From Rhododendron vialii (Eukaryota; Streptophyta; Magnoliopsida; Ericales; Ericaceae), in the NCBI RefSeq assembly GCF_030253575.1, contig NC_080562.1, positions 41,269,852 through 41,333,851 of the forward strand: a stretch of DNA of 64,000 nt, read 5' to 3'. The stretch's first letter is position 1; each line of letters starts with the position of its first letter. The notes beneath the pieces are model-generated. The model saw nothing but the letters and a program-made list of their open reading frames with translations, made no database searches and was not told where the DNA came from. Made by a program: the position numbers and the translations under genes. Shown here one piece after another: positions 45,358 to 55,886 of the stretch.

Positions 45358-46617
45358 ATGGCCACCACTCAAGCTTCGATTTTCCTTTCCCGCTCCGCTT
45401 CGCCTTCTCCCACACCAACCCCAAAAGTTCAAACCCATCGTCTTTCAGCTCGCAAGTTGAACGGCCAACAGAAATTCCACACCATGACCAAGACTTCGAC
45501 CGAGAGGCATAGGAATAGGAGTAGGATAAATACAAGAAAAGAAGCAGAACCCAATATAGAGGCGTCTGAAGAGCTCCATAGCATAATGAATCTCGTAGCA
45601 GATAGAGCCGAAATGCACAAAAACATCGGAATACAACGAGATAACTGGAACCATCTCCTCTTATCTTCCATCAACGGCATGACGGTAACAGCAGCCACTA
45701 TGGCCGCCCTCGCAGCCGTTAGTGGAGAAGGGAATTCCCTTCTGGCACTAAAGCTGTCTTCCACTATACTGTACGCGGCTGCCACTGGGGTTTCGTTGGT
45801 GATGAACAAGATCCAACCGTCTCAACTCGCAGAAGAACAAAGAAACGCTTCGAGGTTGTTGAAGCAACTTCATGAGCAGATAAAATCTAGGATCACTCTG
45901 CGAAAACCGACTTCTAATGATGTGAAGGATGCAATGGAGAGGGTTTTGGCCATAGATAGAGCTTACCCGCTTCCTTTGCTCGGAGCTATGCTCGATAAGT
46001 TTCCCAAAGCTGTGGAGCCTGCCGTGTGGTGGCCAAAGGAGATGAGAAACCAAAAGGAGAGTTTTGGTGGTGGGAGGGGTGAGGGGAGGAGAAACGGGTG
46101 GAGCAAAGAGCTTGAAGAAGAGATGAGAGGGGTTGTTGGGGTGATGAAGAGGAAGGATAGTGCTGAGTATTTGAGGCTAAGTAAACTGGTGTTGACGGTG
46201 AACAAGGTTCTAGCCGTTACTGGACCTTGGCTCACTGGTCTAGCCGCGGTGGGGTCAGCCTTGGTCCGAACACCTTGGGTTGGGTCGTGGGCTGTGGTTT
46301 TCGGGGTCGTGTTTGGGGCTTTGGCTACAGTGGTTAACACCATAGAGCACGGTGGTCAAGTTGGGATGATATTCGAGATGTACCGAAGCTCTGCTGGGTT
46401 CTTTATGCTCATGGAAGAGAGCATAGAATCAACACTGGAAGAGAGAGCAGCAGAAGAGAGAGAGAACGGGGAGTTGTTTGAAACAGAAGTGGCTCTTAAG
46501 CTGGGACGAAGTTTATCGGAGCTCAAAAATCTTGCGAGTATCTCTTCTTCTTTTACTTCTTGTTCTTTTTCCTCAAATTCAGAGTCCACAGAAGAGTATG
46601 CAAGCAAACTCTTTTGA
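45358..46617 (+). CDS. At4g22030-like family protein, copy 1
   Basis: A single-exon gene, 419 residues from the ATG at 45358. Residues 1-60 are Ser/Thr/Arg/Lys-rich with almost no acidic residues, compatible with an organelle transit peptide (inference). Residues 70-105 hold the EELHSIMNLVADRAEMHKNI and QRDNWNHLLL motifs typical of this plant family. Hydrophobic segments lie at about 106-122, 128-149, 284-303 and 307-326. KIQPSQLAEEQRNASRL and YPLPLLGAMLDKFPKAVEPA-type motifs lie between, and the C-terminus is Ser/Glu-rich ending SKLF. Related proteins are annotated in plants as 'probable F-box protein At4g22030', but I see no F-box motif here and the segments look membrane-associated, so that name should not be read as function. 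Copy 2 is inverted at 48149-49420. Confidence 0.85.
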   Translation: MATTQASIFLSRSASPSPTPTPKVQTHRLSARKLNGQQKFHTMTKTSTERHRNRSRINTRKEAEPNIEASEELHSIMNLVADRAEMHKNIGIQRDNWNHLLLSSINGMTVTAATMAALAAVSGEGNSLLALKLSSTILYAAATGVSLVMNKIQPSQLAEEQRNASRLLKQLHEQIKSRITLRKPTSNDVKDAMERVLAIDRAYPLPLLGAMLDKFPKAVEPAVWWPKEMRNQKESFGGGRGEGRRNGWSKELEEEMRGVVGVMKRKDSAEYLRLSKLVLTVNKVLAVTGPWLTGLAAVGSALVRTPWVGSWAVVFGVVFGALATVVNTIEHGGQVGMIFEMYRSSAGFFMLMEESIESTLEERAAEERENGELFETEVALKLGRSLSELKNLASISSSFTSCSFSSNSESTEEYASKLF

Positions 46618-46927
46618 CTGTGCAGAGTCGAACTGTATATTTTATAAGCAGAGATGAGCTCTTAAATACAACGTATATATGACAAGTGATTTTTCACTGA
46701 TCCAATGCCCAACTGCAACACCCGAAATCAAGATACAGAACGTCTCATAAGTGATATTACAGAGCGACGAAAACAATTATCAGTAATAGATTAAAAACAG
46801 TTTCCTCAAACAAATCAAGATTTCTGTTAATCGGTATTTGCTTTCTCGCAGGCAATCACCAAATAACATAATAGAATCAAGGACGAAATTATCGGTAGAA
46901 AGTTTATATAACAGCTCAAATGATATG
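46618..46927. other. 3' flank of gene copy 1, shared with 55.1-55.4 kb
   Basis: From 46692 the sequence (TTTTTCACTGATCCAATGCCCAACTGCAACACCC...) is nearly identical to 55119-55355. It is the beginning of a spacer that precedes an E2 exon-12 copy in both places. Confidence 0.7.
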
Positions 46928-47317
46928 TGTTAAGGAAATAGAGTCCTACATTACTTGGGAGTGGAATGGGTGATCACTTAATAACATTTGAGACCTCTCC
47001 ACTCATTGCCAATTGCCAATTGGCTTTGAAATGGATATAAAGTTTCTACATGGTATCAGAGCAGGGCCTGTTCCACCCCACATTTTAAAAATTAACAATC
47101 CACACCCCACGATGACAGACCAGCAAAAAGGCTGCACGATGATAGGACCCAAAAGTGGCCACACGTGACAGACCTCAAATGCGGCTGCACGTGAGGGGGG
47201 ATGTTAAGGAAATAGAGTCCCACATTGCTTGGGAGTGGAATGGGTGATCACTTAATAACATTTGGGACCTCTCCACTCATTGCCAATTGGCTTTGAGATG
47301 GATATAAAATTTCTACA
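46928..47317 (+). mobile_element. TRIM retrotransposon (two LTRs, no coding region)
   Basis: The left LTR is 46928-47050 (TGTTAAGGAAATAGAGTCC...TTTCTACA) and the right LTR 47202-47317, alike except for scattered substitutions and a 7-bp slippage (GCCAATT repeated). Directly after the left LTR is TGGTATCAGAGC (47051-47062), the initiator-methionine tRNA primer site. Directly before the right LTR is a purine tract (GTGAGGGGGGA). The internal part of about 150 bp contains no gene, defining a terminal-repeat retrotransposon in miniature. The paralogous site near 55355 has no insertion. Confidence 0.93.
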
Positions 47318-47488
47318 GATATTTCTATGGACATGTCACAAATATCACCACTTATTCAGATAAAGAGCGATTCAATAATATGTTATCGAATAATTAAGTT
47401 GACTATCACAATATCCCATGAACAGATACAATATTTCGACAATGGTGCGGAGACATTATCAAAGTCAAGAAAAATAAAATTTAGGGCT

Positions 47489-47690
47489 AGGGTTGCAAAC
47501 GAGCTGAGTCTAGCCGAGTTTTACCGTGTTCAAGCTTATTTATTAAGTTTTAAAAAAAAACCCAAGCTCGAGCTCAGTGAAAACTTAACGAGTCGAGCTC
47601 GAGCCGAGCAGGCCTTGGCTTGACTCGAGCTCAAGCTTGTTCACGAGCACAAGCTTTAACGGACCAACGAAAAACGTATAGATATATATC
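47489..47690. mobile_element. relic of a GAGCTCGAGCC-rich hAT-like element
   Basis: It begins AGGGCTAGGGTTGCAAACGAGCTGAG and continues with repeated GAGCTCGAGCC motifs, resembling the family of the 17927 element. A matching copy lies at 55520-55690. The right end is not clear, so it is listed as a relic. Confidence 0.5.
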
Positions 47691-47773
47691 ATCGCATAGA
47701 CCTAATACAACCAAAAATATTTTGATTGTGAAGATATATATCTTCATTTTTCATTTTTCTGTTCAAATTTCAG

Positions 47774-47884
47774 GCTGCTGTTAGTGGGCTTCAAAATCAA
47801 CCTATTATCAATGCTGTAATTGACGGAGATGATATCATATACATAGACTATATAGATATCAGCATAGCTGTTGGCACTTCCAAG
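47774..47884 (+). pseudogene. E2 gene exon 12 copy (fragment B)
   Basis: All 111 bases of E2 exon 12 are present with acceptor CAG and donor GTTTGT, plus the end of intron 11 and the start of intron 12. The frame is open, but IIYRDY has become IIYIDY. Neighbouring exons are absent: intron 12 jumps at about 47930 from sequence like 37603 to sequence like 37876. An isolated exon cannot make a protein. Confidence 0.9.
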
Positions 47885-47959
47885 GTTTGTCAAATCCTTC
47901 CATTTAGTATCTTCCTGTTCGAACTTCAGAAGTACCCTTCTCACGGAAAGTAACCAGAG

Positions 47960-48148
47960 CGATAAAAATACGCACTCTTAGGCTATGTTCAGTAGAAGAG
48001 TCTAGTTTTTCCCTCATCGTCTTAATTTTCCTTAGTTTCCTTTTATTTGTTCCCGTAAAAGAACCACATGCTGTATATGTATATGTTATACAGCATGCGC
48101 AACTGATGCTCGTCCAAAGTGTGTACATATATACGTTGTATTTAAGAG
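47960..48148 (-). other. 3' flank of gene copy 2
   Basis: Contains TTATACAGCATGCGCAACTGATGCTCG, which recurs inverted at about 61783-61806 after the relic gene. TTTTTCCCTCATCGTCTTAATTT recurs inverted at about 63822. These mark the 3' boundary of the repeated unit. Confidence 0.6.
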
Positions 48149-49420
48149 TCAAAAGAGTTTGCTTGCAAACTCTTCTGTGGGCTCTGAATTTGAAGAAGAA
48201 GAAGAAGAAGTACGCGCAAGATTTTTGAGCTCCGGTAAACTTCGTCCCAGCTTAAGAGCCACTTCTGTTTCAAACACCTCCCCGTTCTCTCTCTCTTCTG
48301 CTGCTCTCTCTTCCAGTGTTGATTCTATGCTCTCTTCCATGAGCATAAAGAACCCGGCAGAGCTTCGGTACATTTCGAATATCATCCCAACTTGACCACC
48401 GTGCTCTATTGTGTTAACCACTGTAGCCAAAGCCCCAAACACGACCCCCATAACAACAGCCCACGACCCGATCCAAGGTGTTCCCGCCAAGGCTGACCCC
48501 ACCGCGGCTAGACCAGTGAGCCAAGGTCCAGTAATGGCTAGAACCTTGTTCACCTTCAACACCAATTTACTTAGCCTCAAATACTCAGCACCATCCTTCC
48601 TCTTCATCACCCCAACCACCTCTCTCATCTCTTCTTCAAGCTCTTCGCTCCACCCGTTTCTCCTCCCCTCACCACCACCACCAGAAATCTCCTTTTGGTT
48701 TCTCATTTCCTTTGGCCACCACACAGCTGGCTCCACAGCTTTGGGAAACTTATCGAGCATTGCTCCTCGCAAAGGAAGCGGGTAAGCTCTATCTATGGCC
48801 AAAACCCTCTCCATTGCATCCTTCACATCATTAGAAGTCGGTTTTCTTAGAGTTATCCCAGATTTTATCTGTTCATGAAGTTGCTTAAACAACCTCGAAG
48901 CGTTTCTTTGTTCTTCTGCGAGTTGAGACGGTTGGATCTTGTTCATCACCAACAAAACCCCAGTGGCAGCCGCGTACAGTATAGTGGAAGACAGCTTTAG
49001 TGCCAAAAGGGAATTTCCTTCTCCACTAATGGCTGCGAGGGCGGCCATAGTGGCTGCTGTTACCGTCATGCCGTTGATGGAAGTTAAGAGGAGATGGTTC
49101 CAGTTATCTCGTTGTATACCGATGTTTTTGTGCATTTCGGCTCTATCTGCTACGAGATTCATTATGCTATGGAGCTCTTCAGACGCCTCTATATTGGGTT
49201 CTACTTCATTTCCTCTTGAATTTATCCTACTCCTATTCCTATGCCTCCCGGTCGAAGTCTTGGTCATAGTGTAGAATTTTTGTTGGCCATTCAATTTGTT
49301 GATGAATGAATTCATCAGGTGCTGATGAGCTGAAAGACGATGGGTTTGAACTTTTGGGGTTAGTGTGGTAGAAGGCGAAGCAGAGCGGAAAAGGAGAATT
49401 GAAGCTTGAATGGTGGCCAT
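48149..49420 (-). CDS. At4g22030-like family protein, copy 2 (inverted)
   Basis: Intact single-exon gene on the - strand, 423 residues from the ATG at 49420. It has the same architecture as copy 1 (transit-like N-terminus, EELHSIMNLVADRAEMHKNI, QRDNWNHLLL, several hydrophobic segments, KIQPSQLAEEQRNASRL, SKLF end) with substitutions scattered throughout. It differs by a longer N-terminal stretch (HQHLMNSFINKL against RKL) and a shorter Ser-rich C-terminal region. Both copies are open along their full length, so both may be functional. The two genes converge, with their stops about 1.53 kb apart and a TRIM element and an E2 exon copy between them. Function is unknown; no F-box motif is visible. 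Confidence 0.85.
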   Translation of the reverse strand: MATIQASILLFRSASPSTTLTPKVQTHRLSAHQHLMNSFINKLNGQQKFYTMTKTSTGRHRNRSRINSRGNEVEPNIEASEELHSIMNLVADRAEMHKNIGIQRDNWNHLLLTSINGMTVTAATMAALAAISGEGNSLLALKLSSTILYAAATGVLLVMNKIQPSQLAEEQRNASRLFKQLHEQIKSGITLRKPTSNDVKDAMERVLAIDRAYPLPLRGAMLDKFPKAVEPAVWWPKEMRNQKEISGGGGEGRRNGWSEELEEEMREVVGVMKRKDGAEYLRLSKLVLKVNKVLAITGPWLTGLAAVGSALAGTPWIGSWAVVMGVVFGALATVVNTIEHGGQVGMIFEMYRSSAGFFMLMEESIESTLEERAAEERENGEVFETEVALKLGRSLPELKNLARTSSSSSSNSEPTEEFASKLF

Positions 49421-49500
49421 TATCACTAATAGCTAGGCTTGTGTTTGAAGAGGTATTTGGGCTGGAGAATAGAAGTGAGCTTTCTGGGGACTAATGGAAG

Positions 49501-49508
49501 TTTATATA
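49501..49508 (-). promoter_or_regulatory. TATA box of At4g22030-like gene 2
   Basis: Reverse-strand TATATAAA, 81 bases before the ATG, in the same CTCTATCTCTATATAAACTTCCATTAGTCCCC context as the other copies. Confidence 0.75.
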
Positions 49509-49975
49509 GAGATAGAGGACGTAGCTAGGGGGTGAGTGTACAATGCAGTGGAACTATTCTTACAACGTTTTGAATGGGGTTCGTTGGGTCAGGGACGAAA
49601 GCTCCACACTTTGAGACTTGAGGGACTCTTTCTGTGTTGTTTGACTCCGAAGTTGGAACTTTTAAAACTTATGTAGAGGTCTATTTGGAGCACCAATTTG
49701 GTGTAAGGTTTTAGCTTTTTGAAAACGTCCAAATTGATGTTCAGTTGTGGCTAGTTGTCCCGATTAGGGTCTTTTATCAGTTGGTGCTCTTACGAGTTAA
49801 ACAACTGTTCAGAGGAGGACAATCCACTACCATAAGCCCCACCAAAGAGCGAGCAGCATCTAGGAGGGAGAGAATTTTGCCCCAGGATGCGCGTAGTGAA
49901 AAGTTGTTTTTCTTATAATATCGATATAGATATAGGGAAAGAAACAAAATAAGTCCATGTTACTCACAATGGCAC
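49509..49975 (-). other. distal promoter of gene copy 2
   Basis: Matches the upstream sequence of copies 1 and 3 in inverted orientation (for example GGTCTATTTGGAGCACCAATTTGGTG, GATGCGCGTAGTGAAAAGTTG). No gene. Confidence 0.6.
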
Positions 49976-51312
49976 TGATAGGCGCGTAAATGTTCACATT
50001 AGCACCCTCTAATTTATCATTGCTAAGTCTATTTATATAATATTACTTGGAGATTAATGCTTAATTTTTGTGTGGTAGGTATTCGGAGAATTTTAATATA
50101 TTTAATGTGCATTGTTTAGTTGCTGATACCGAAGTAAAAGAAGCTTGGATTGTGCCTTATAATTTTTTCTCCTCCTACTATGCTGCTGTGTACGTGGTAA
50201 TGGAAGTAAATTGGGTTAGCAGAATAATACAAGACATAAAATTGGTGGGCCCCGAAGCTATACTAATTGAACTTGCACTTGCAATTGGTCTTCCTAGTGG
50301 GTCTAATGTTTAATAGATATTTTGACCAAGGCTGGGTCCAATTGACTGATTTCTCAACGAGGGCTTTTGCAAGTGAAAGTCGGCAGCAGCAGCTTATAAA
50401 AGGAAGAGGTCATGCGCACAGGCCAGGGGATTCGGACGGACAAAACGGAGAAATGGTCTGCCGTGATATCTTCTTGAAATCACGCGGAACAGGCGATTGC
50501 CGAGATCAACAGAGGGACTGCGACGTTTAGCTTTTTGTTTCGAATATTGTTTATTTTTGTTTCGAGTTTTTTTTTAAGTTTTGAAGCTTCGTTTAATTAT
50601 TCGCACTCCGGTAATTTGTTTTAATTTCTATTCTTTATAAAAATTGTTCGTTTGTTCTTATTTAACTTAAATCTTTTGTTTGTTTTCTATCCCATATTTA
50701 GAATCATGTTTCAAATTAGGATTTCTTTTGTTTCTTGTTTAATAATGAGTGAGTAGTTCTATAGGTAGGGTCGCGGGGTGATTAGCACACTGTGATCAGT
50801 TCGGGCACTGCTCCTATTTTTCAAACAACGGAAAAATAATTTTAGATTGGAAAAATACTTCCCGTGGACGAACCCGAGCATTGTCGGAGCCCATATGAAC
50901 GGGGGAATGGGGGTCCAAAACTCATTCTCTGCTGCGCATGGGTATACGGCGACCATAGGGTTTTGCATCTTACGGGGTATCTTTTTCAAACTAAAGTTCT
51001 ACGTTTTTAAGAACACTGAATGGAGCAGGTTAGTCAGGACTGGTTGCGAAAGCTATGAACCCCACGACCGTACCTCCTTTTAATTATTTGAAAAGAACAA
51101 TCAATTTCTAGGTTTTAGTTAAATCTCAATCAACCGGAAAAATGGGTGGCTACCTAAGAGCCCGTTTAAATTATAACAACCAGAGTTTTTAGTCAGCACA
51201 CATCACCGTCTCTGTGGATTCGACTCCGAACTTACCGGATATTATGCTGCGTCGGTTTCCGCCCTACGCTTGGGATAACCCATTATTTTAGGACTAGAAA
51301 ATCGGTCAAGCA
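49976..51312 (+). mobile_element. solo LTR of a Gypsy-type retrotransposon
   Basis: A 1337-bp insertion in unit 2, starting TGATAGGCGCGTAAATG and ending GGTCAAGCA. The flanks GGCAC and GCCAC form a 5-bp target-site duplication with one change; unit 1 has the uninterrupted sequence (GTTGGTGGAATTGTGAG, 44448). The right part contains CTGTGGATTCGACTCCGAACTTACCG, a sequence common near the end of large plant Gypsy LTRs. Two frames of about 80 codons (50068-50313, 50267-50530) lie inside and show no retroelement domain. No internal region is present, so the full element was lost by LTR-LTR recombination. Confidence 0.8.
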
Positions 51313-53624
51313 GCCACCAACTCGTACCATTAACATATGGTATCAGACTTGATGTGGTCTACAGCCACATGTTTGACTGGGGACTCGGTAGCACACAAAA
51401 ATCATTTAGTATGAATTTTTTATTTGGCACTAAGAGACAACCACTTCTTATTTTACGTGATACAGAAATTGCAATTCTTTTATTAGGATAAATATTTTGT
51501 TTCCAAATTTTACACAATGAGAATGGCTGGACATCCCAACAAATACACCAGAAATTTCATAAACAATTTACTAAATAATGAAAAAAAATATAAGCCTGAA
51601 CTAATAACGTCTTGAATCTTGACCTTATGATTCAAAAAAAGTTCATAAAACAGAGGCAATGGTACCGGTGAAGGCTAGTACGAACTTCTGCAAACTGTGC
51701 AAATGTACGTCCATTCATTTAAGTCCACAACGATTATCATAATTTGAACTCCCTTTTCTTTTCTTTTTTTCTTAACAACCCACACCTCCCCCCCAATTTT
51801 GAGTCTGGATAGAATTGATAGTAATGATTCAGCTTCTTGGAAATAAGTTTCAAAAAAAGAAACAAAACAAAAATATAGCATCGAGTCGAGCAGTAGCATC
51901 GGTCAATTTGAAAACAGCTCTAGTAATGAATTCCCCTTTCGTTTTGTTTTGTTTCGTTTCCCCTTTCCATTTTGAGAAGGGACAGAATTGATAGTAATGA
52001 TTCTAAATTTCTAGGGGACCGACCAAACCTTCAGCTTCTTGGAAAATAAGTTCCAAAGAAGATCATTGAGTAGAGCAGTAGCTTCGGTCAATTTGAAACA
52101 GCTCGATCTAGGTCACATCATGTCAAAAGCTAAAAAGAGACGCATCTCTAGTTGCGTGTATACTATTGTCGTGTGGATTGTCCGTGTCATCTATATCATA
52201 AGTATGTGTTATCTACTGTCAGTCTCGTGTGGATAATAAGTGGGTCAATAACCCCATGGCATACCGTTCCTTCCACTAGAATCAGTGGCACGGCTCTAAG
52301 AATTTTAGTTAAGGAGGTCATAAGTAACCTGAGATTTACAATTTCTTTTAAGATATCCACATACAAGACATCTACAAATACATAGAGTGCAGCATTTAGA
52401 CAAAAGACATTCAAATATTATAAAAGTATTGCAATTGCCCTTGCGAATTTTCACATTTCCAAATTATTTCATAATAGCATCATATCAAATGGCTATTAAA
52501 TGCATGTATATATATGATACTTCACATGGTTAAAAAAATAATGGGCCTAATAAAATGAAACTTTATCATCCCATTTGATTAGTTACTCTTTATAGTGATA
52601 AACATCCAATGAGAGAGAGAGAGAGAGAGATTTTGTAGTGGTGTTCTCCGATTTTTGTTGACCGTTGGGTGTTAAGAACTAATTGAATTAGGAGTTCAAA
52701 ACAAAGGGTGGGATACATGTAAATATTAGTATTACCAATGCATACATACACGAAATCAGTGTGTTCGGGGGTGGTGTTTGCTCCAAAGCCATGGCTCCAG
52801 CCGAGAAAACCCCCGACATAAACGACACTTCGGCTGCGAACATGACCTTAGACCTCAGCTTGCATGGTTTGCAAAGTCAGATAATACTATTACTAGGTTG
52901 GCCTGATTGGCACCACGCTGTGGCAGTGGTAGATGTAATGCACGTGTGTCGCCCAAGGCATAAGGGGCACCCTTGTTGCTGTACTACACAGGAGTGAACA
53001 AGATCCGAAGCCAATATAACCTTTGCATGTGCAACAGCTGATACCAAGGCAAAACGTTGATTCACAAATCTATCTCTTGCTCATGGTTTCATTGTCTTGG
53101 TATAATCTTTCGCACATAATTTGCAGCTATAGCCAATCTAAAACGAAAAACATGCCCCCGTCATTCATAAGCAACTATCAAGACTAAATGTCACAGTCGT
53201 TAAGTCACACATAATCCTATTTGTGAGACCCAGAACTCCACGTATGATACAAACTGCACGGAAGATAATTCATTGTAAATTTAATGGCGTAATTAAAGTA
53301 ACATCCACAAAACATTTGACATTGGTTGCATACATGTTCTTGAATATAATCTCTGAATTCTCATCAATTTGCACCCCAGCACTTAAAAAAGTAAGGAGCA
53401 CTAAGTAGAAGATTTTTGAGCAATATAAACTTGAAACTGTATTGCAACAAAGTTCCTCATTTCAAATGTGAACACGGCTAGCCGCAGTTGAAGAGCTCGC
53501 TAAAGAGGAGAACCAACAAAAAACTTCTCCTAGGCATTAATTCAACTTCAATAGAACAATCTGTCTTTTTGGTTCCAAGTAGACCAGCAAACCACTTATC
53601 CGAATGCCAGCAGTATATGTTTCT
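51313..53624 (-). other. unit 2 spacer (inverted), no gene
   Basis: Inverted counterpart of unit 1 sequence from about 44480 back to 38560: 51320-51720 against 43740-44480, 52000-52330 against 43350-43740, 52440-52570 against 43090-43220, 52640-52745 against 41690-41790, 52760-52980 against 40060-40330, 52990-53480 against 38690-39180. It holds a (GA)10 tract (52611-52630). It lacks the hAT element of unit 1. Confidence 0.65.
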
Positions 53625-54058
53625 TCATATATCAAGAAGCAACCTCTGAGGATCCTCCACCACATCCTTAATGCGGCGGAGGAAAAACACTGCCTCTCTC
53701 CCGTCAATCAACCAATGATCATATGTCAGGGCAATGTACATCATTGGCCTCGGAACTATGTCGCCTCCAACAACCGTTGGACGGGACACTATCGAATGCA
53801 TACCCAGGATTTCAGACTGTCAAAAGTTTGTCAGTTGTGTAAGATGCTGATCGCCAAGCTAATAGTCTAAAATAAAAAGCATAATAGAGCAATCGAACCA
53901 CCCAAAATAATGTCAAACGGGAGAAATGACATGTTGATCTCTTTCTCTATCTCCGCAAAATTAATCTTCTCAGCATTGCAGATAACTGGAACAAGAAGGC
54001 CCTGAATAAAAGGAGAGGGTTAGAAAACAAATCAGTCCGCCATTTTTAAAAAGTTAAG
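53625..54058 (-). pseudogene. E2 gene 3' end copy, broken (fragment D)
   Basis: On the - strand: a trace of intron 12, the first about 70 bases of exon 13 (from 54001 down to about 53932), a deletion of about 190 bases reaching into intron 13, then a full-length exon 14 (53816 down to 53625). Exon 14 keeps the catalytic His and Asp but reads DHWLIDG instead of DHRLIDG, and its stop is TGA instead of TAA. The deletion junction lies at GAGATCAACATGTCATTTC and joins exon 13 to intron 13, destroying the splice donor. No upstream exons are present. Confidence 0.88.
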
Positions 54059-55118
54059 GCTCTGTTTGGTAACGTTGCCACTTTTCTATTTAAAGAAATC
54101 AAATTTTATTTTTTCTCAAAAAAAAAAGTGACACATGCATCTCTTTTTGGTTCATTTTTCTTCCTCTTTCTTCTCCATTTCTGCTCCCCTCTTCCCTCTC
54201 TTAGATTGCTTTTATAGAAAGTGAAATTGTAAAGCTAGATCGAGTCTCTTCGACAGCGTCGAAGGTTGGGTCTTCATCCGAATCATCATTATCGCATTTG
54301 AAGACTGGGTCTCTCTCTCTCTCTCTAAGTTTGGGTCTTCATCTACTCCTTGATTGTTCTTGGAAATTCCCATTAATTCGTCCTTTATTTTGATTGAACC
54401 TTTTGGGTTTTGAAGACTCTTGTGTAATATTTTTTGGAGCTTTTGCTAAAGCGGGGAATAGCACTGGTGCCTGGCATGGAGTTGGAGAAAGTCAGAGATA
54501 GATCAATGTTGAGAGAGAGAGAGAGAGTGATGTGTGTGGAAGTCGATTTTTGCTTTGGGCAAGACTTGAACCTGCGTCTCGTGTGGGTAAGGTGCTCTGG
54601 GCACTGTAGCGGAAGATTTGGCAGCCGGTTTTTGCTCTTAGAAACAGTTGAAGTTCAGTTTTGCTACTTCTTCAATTTTCAGAAATTTTGAAAGCCATTC
54701 TCTCTTTTTGCAAATGAAAATAGACATACAAACACATACTTCCATGTCCAATTTTTGAAAATTCTGAAAAAGAAAATAGAAAACTGAAAGTGAAAGTGTT
54801 TCGCATTCTGCTTGATCTAAAGCATCTAAAGCTTGGAAGTTGTAACTACAAGGCCTCAAAGTACATGACGACATCTCAATAAAAATCAAAAGAGCTACAA
54901 AAATTATTAAATGTCACAACATAATCTGATTAATTAGTATATCACATCATTCAAAACCAGCTACCAAAATGGGGTGCAGCAGCATCGTCTGATTCGTAGG
55001 TAGCTCAAAATGGTGGAGGCTCATTCGGCGTCAATTCCAAGGTCTGCTGAATCTACTCGGTGGAGGCAGGCTTATAAGGCGTCAATCTAACTTCTATGCC
55101 TTCGTTTGACATGTGCTT
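54059..55118. other. unique segment between units 2 and 3, no gene recognised
   Basis: CT-rich at first, with short (CT)n and (GA)n tracts. It includes an 85-codon + frame (54434-54691) containing a 'GIALVPGMELEKVRDRSML' peptide that I do not recognise. The end (54800-54960) recurs at 63862-64000, so a further unit probably continues beyond the window. Confidence 0.4.
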
Positions 55119-55793
55119 TTTCACTGATCCAATGCCCAACTGCAACACCCGAAATCAAGATACAGAACGTCTCATAAGTTATATTACAGAGCGACGAAAA
55201 CAATTACTAGTAATAGATTAAAAACAGTTTCCTCAAACAAATCAAGATTTCTGTTAATCGGTATTTGCTTTCTCGCAGGCAATCACCAAATAACATAATA
55301 GAATCAAGGACGAAATTACCGGTAGAAAGTTTATATAACACCTCAAATAATATGGGTATTTTGATGGACATGTCACAAATATCACCACTGATTCAGATAA
55401 AGAGCGATTCAATATTATGTTGTCGAATAATCAAGTTGACTATCACAATATCCCATGAACAGATACAATATTTTGATAATGGGGTAGAGACATTATCACA
55501 GTCAAGAAAAATGTAATCCAGGGCTAGGGCTGCATATAAGCCAAGTCGAGCCGAGCTTTACCGTGCTCAAGCTTGTTTATTTAGTTTTTAAAAAAACCCA
55601 AGCTTGAGCTCAGTGAAAACTTAATGAGTCGAACTCGAGCCGAGCGGGCCTTGGTTTGACTCGAGCTCGAGCTTGTTCACGAGCCTTAACGGGCCAACAA
55701 AAAATGTATATATATCCTCGTGTAGGCCTAGTATAACCAAAAATATTTTGATTGTAAAGGTATATATATTTCATTTTTCTGTTCAAATTTCAG
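55119..55793. other. spacer copy preceding E2 exon fragment C
   Basis: Near-identical to 46692-46927 plus 47318-47773. It lacks the TRIM element; the uninterrupted site reads AATAATATGGGTATTTTGATGG at about 55346. It includes the hAT-like relic (55520-55690). Confidence 0.75.
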
Positions 55794-55886
55794 GCTGCTG
55801 TTAGTGGGCTTCAAAATTAACCTATTATCAATGCTGTTATTGATGGGGATGATATCATATACAGAGACTATATAGATATCAGCATA
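55794..55886 (+). pseudogene. E2 gene exon 12 copy with stop (fragment C)
   Basis: The first 93 bases of exon 12 with the intron 11 acceptor. CAA has become TAA after GLQN, giving an in-frame stop. At GATATCAGCATA the sequence jumps to the E2 3' region (TCTTACATGGAGTTTTGGG, as at 38920), a deletion of about 1.4 kb relative to the intact gene. Confidence 0.9.

Noticed and set aside
45429..46343. Antisense frames of 69-126 codons over At4g22030-like gene 1 (and mirrored over gene 2)
   Set aside because: Shadows of the real coding strand, repeated in both gene copies because the copies are near-identical.
45358..46617. F-box function for the At4g22030-like genes
   Set aside because: I see no F-box motif. 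The name comes from the Arabidopsis annotation of the family, so no ubiquitin-ligase role is claimed.
50068..50530. Two frames of about 80 codons as possible genes
   Set aside because: They lie inside the solo LTR and show no conserved domain.
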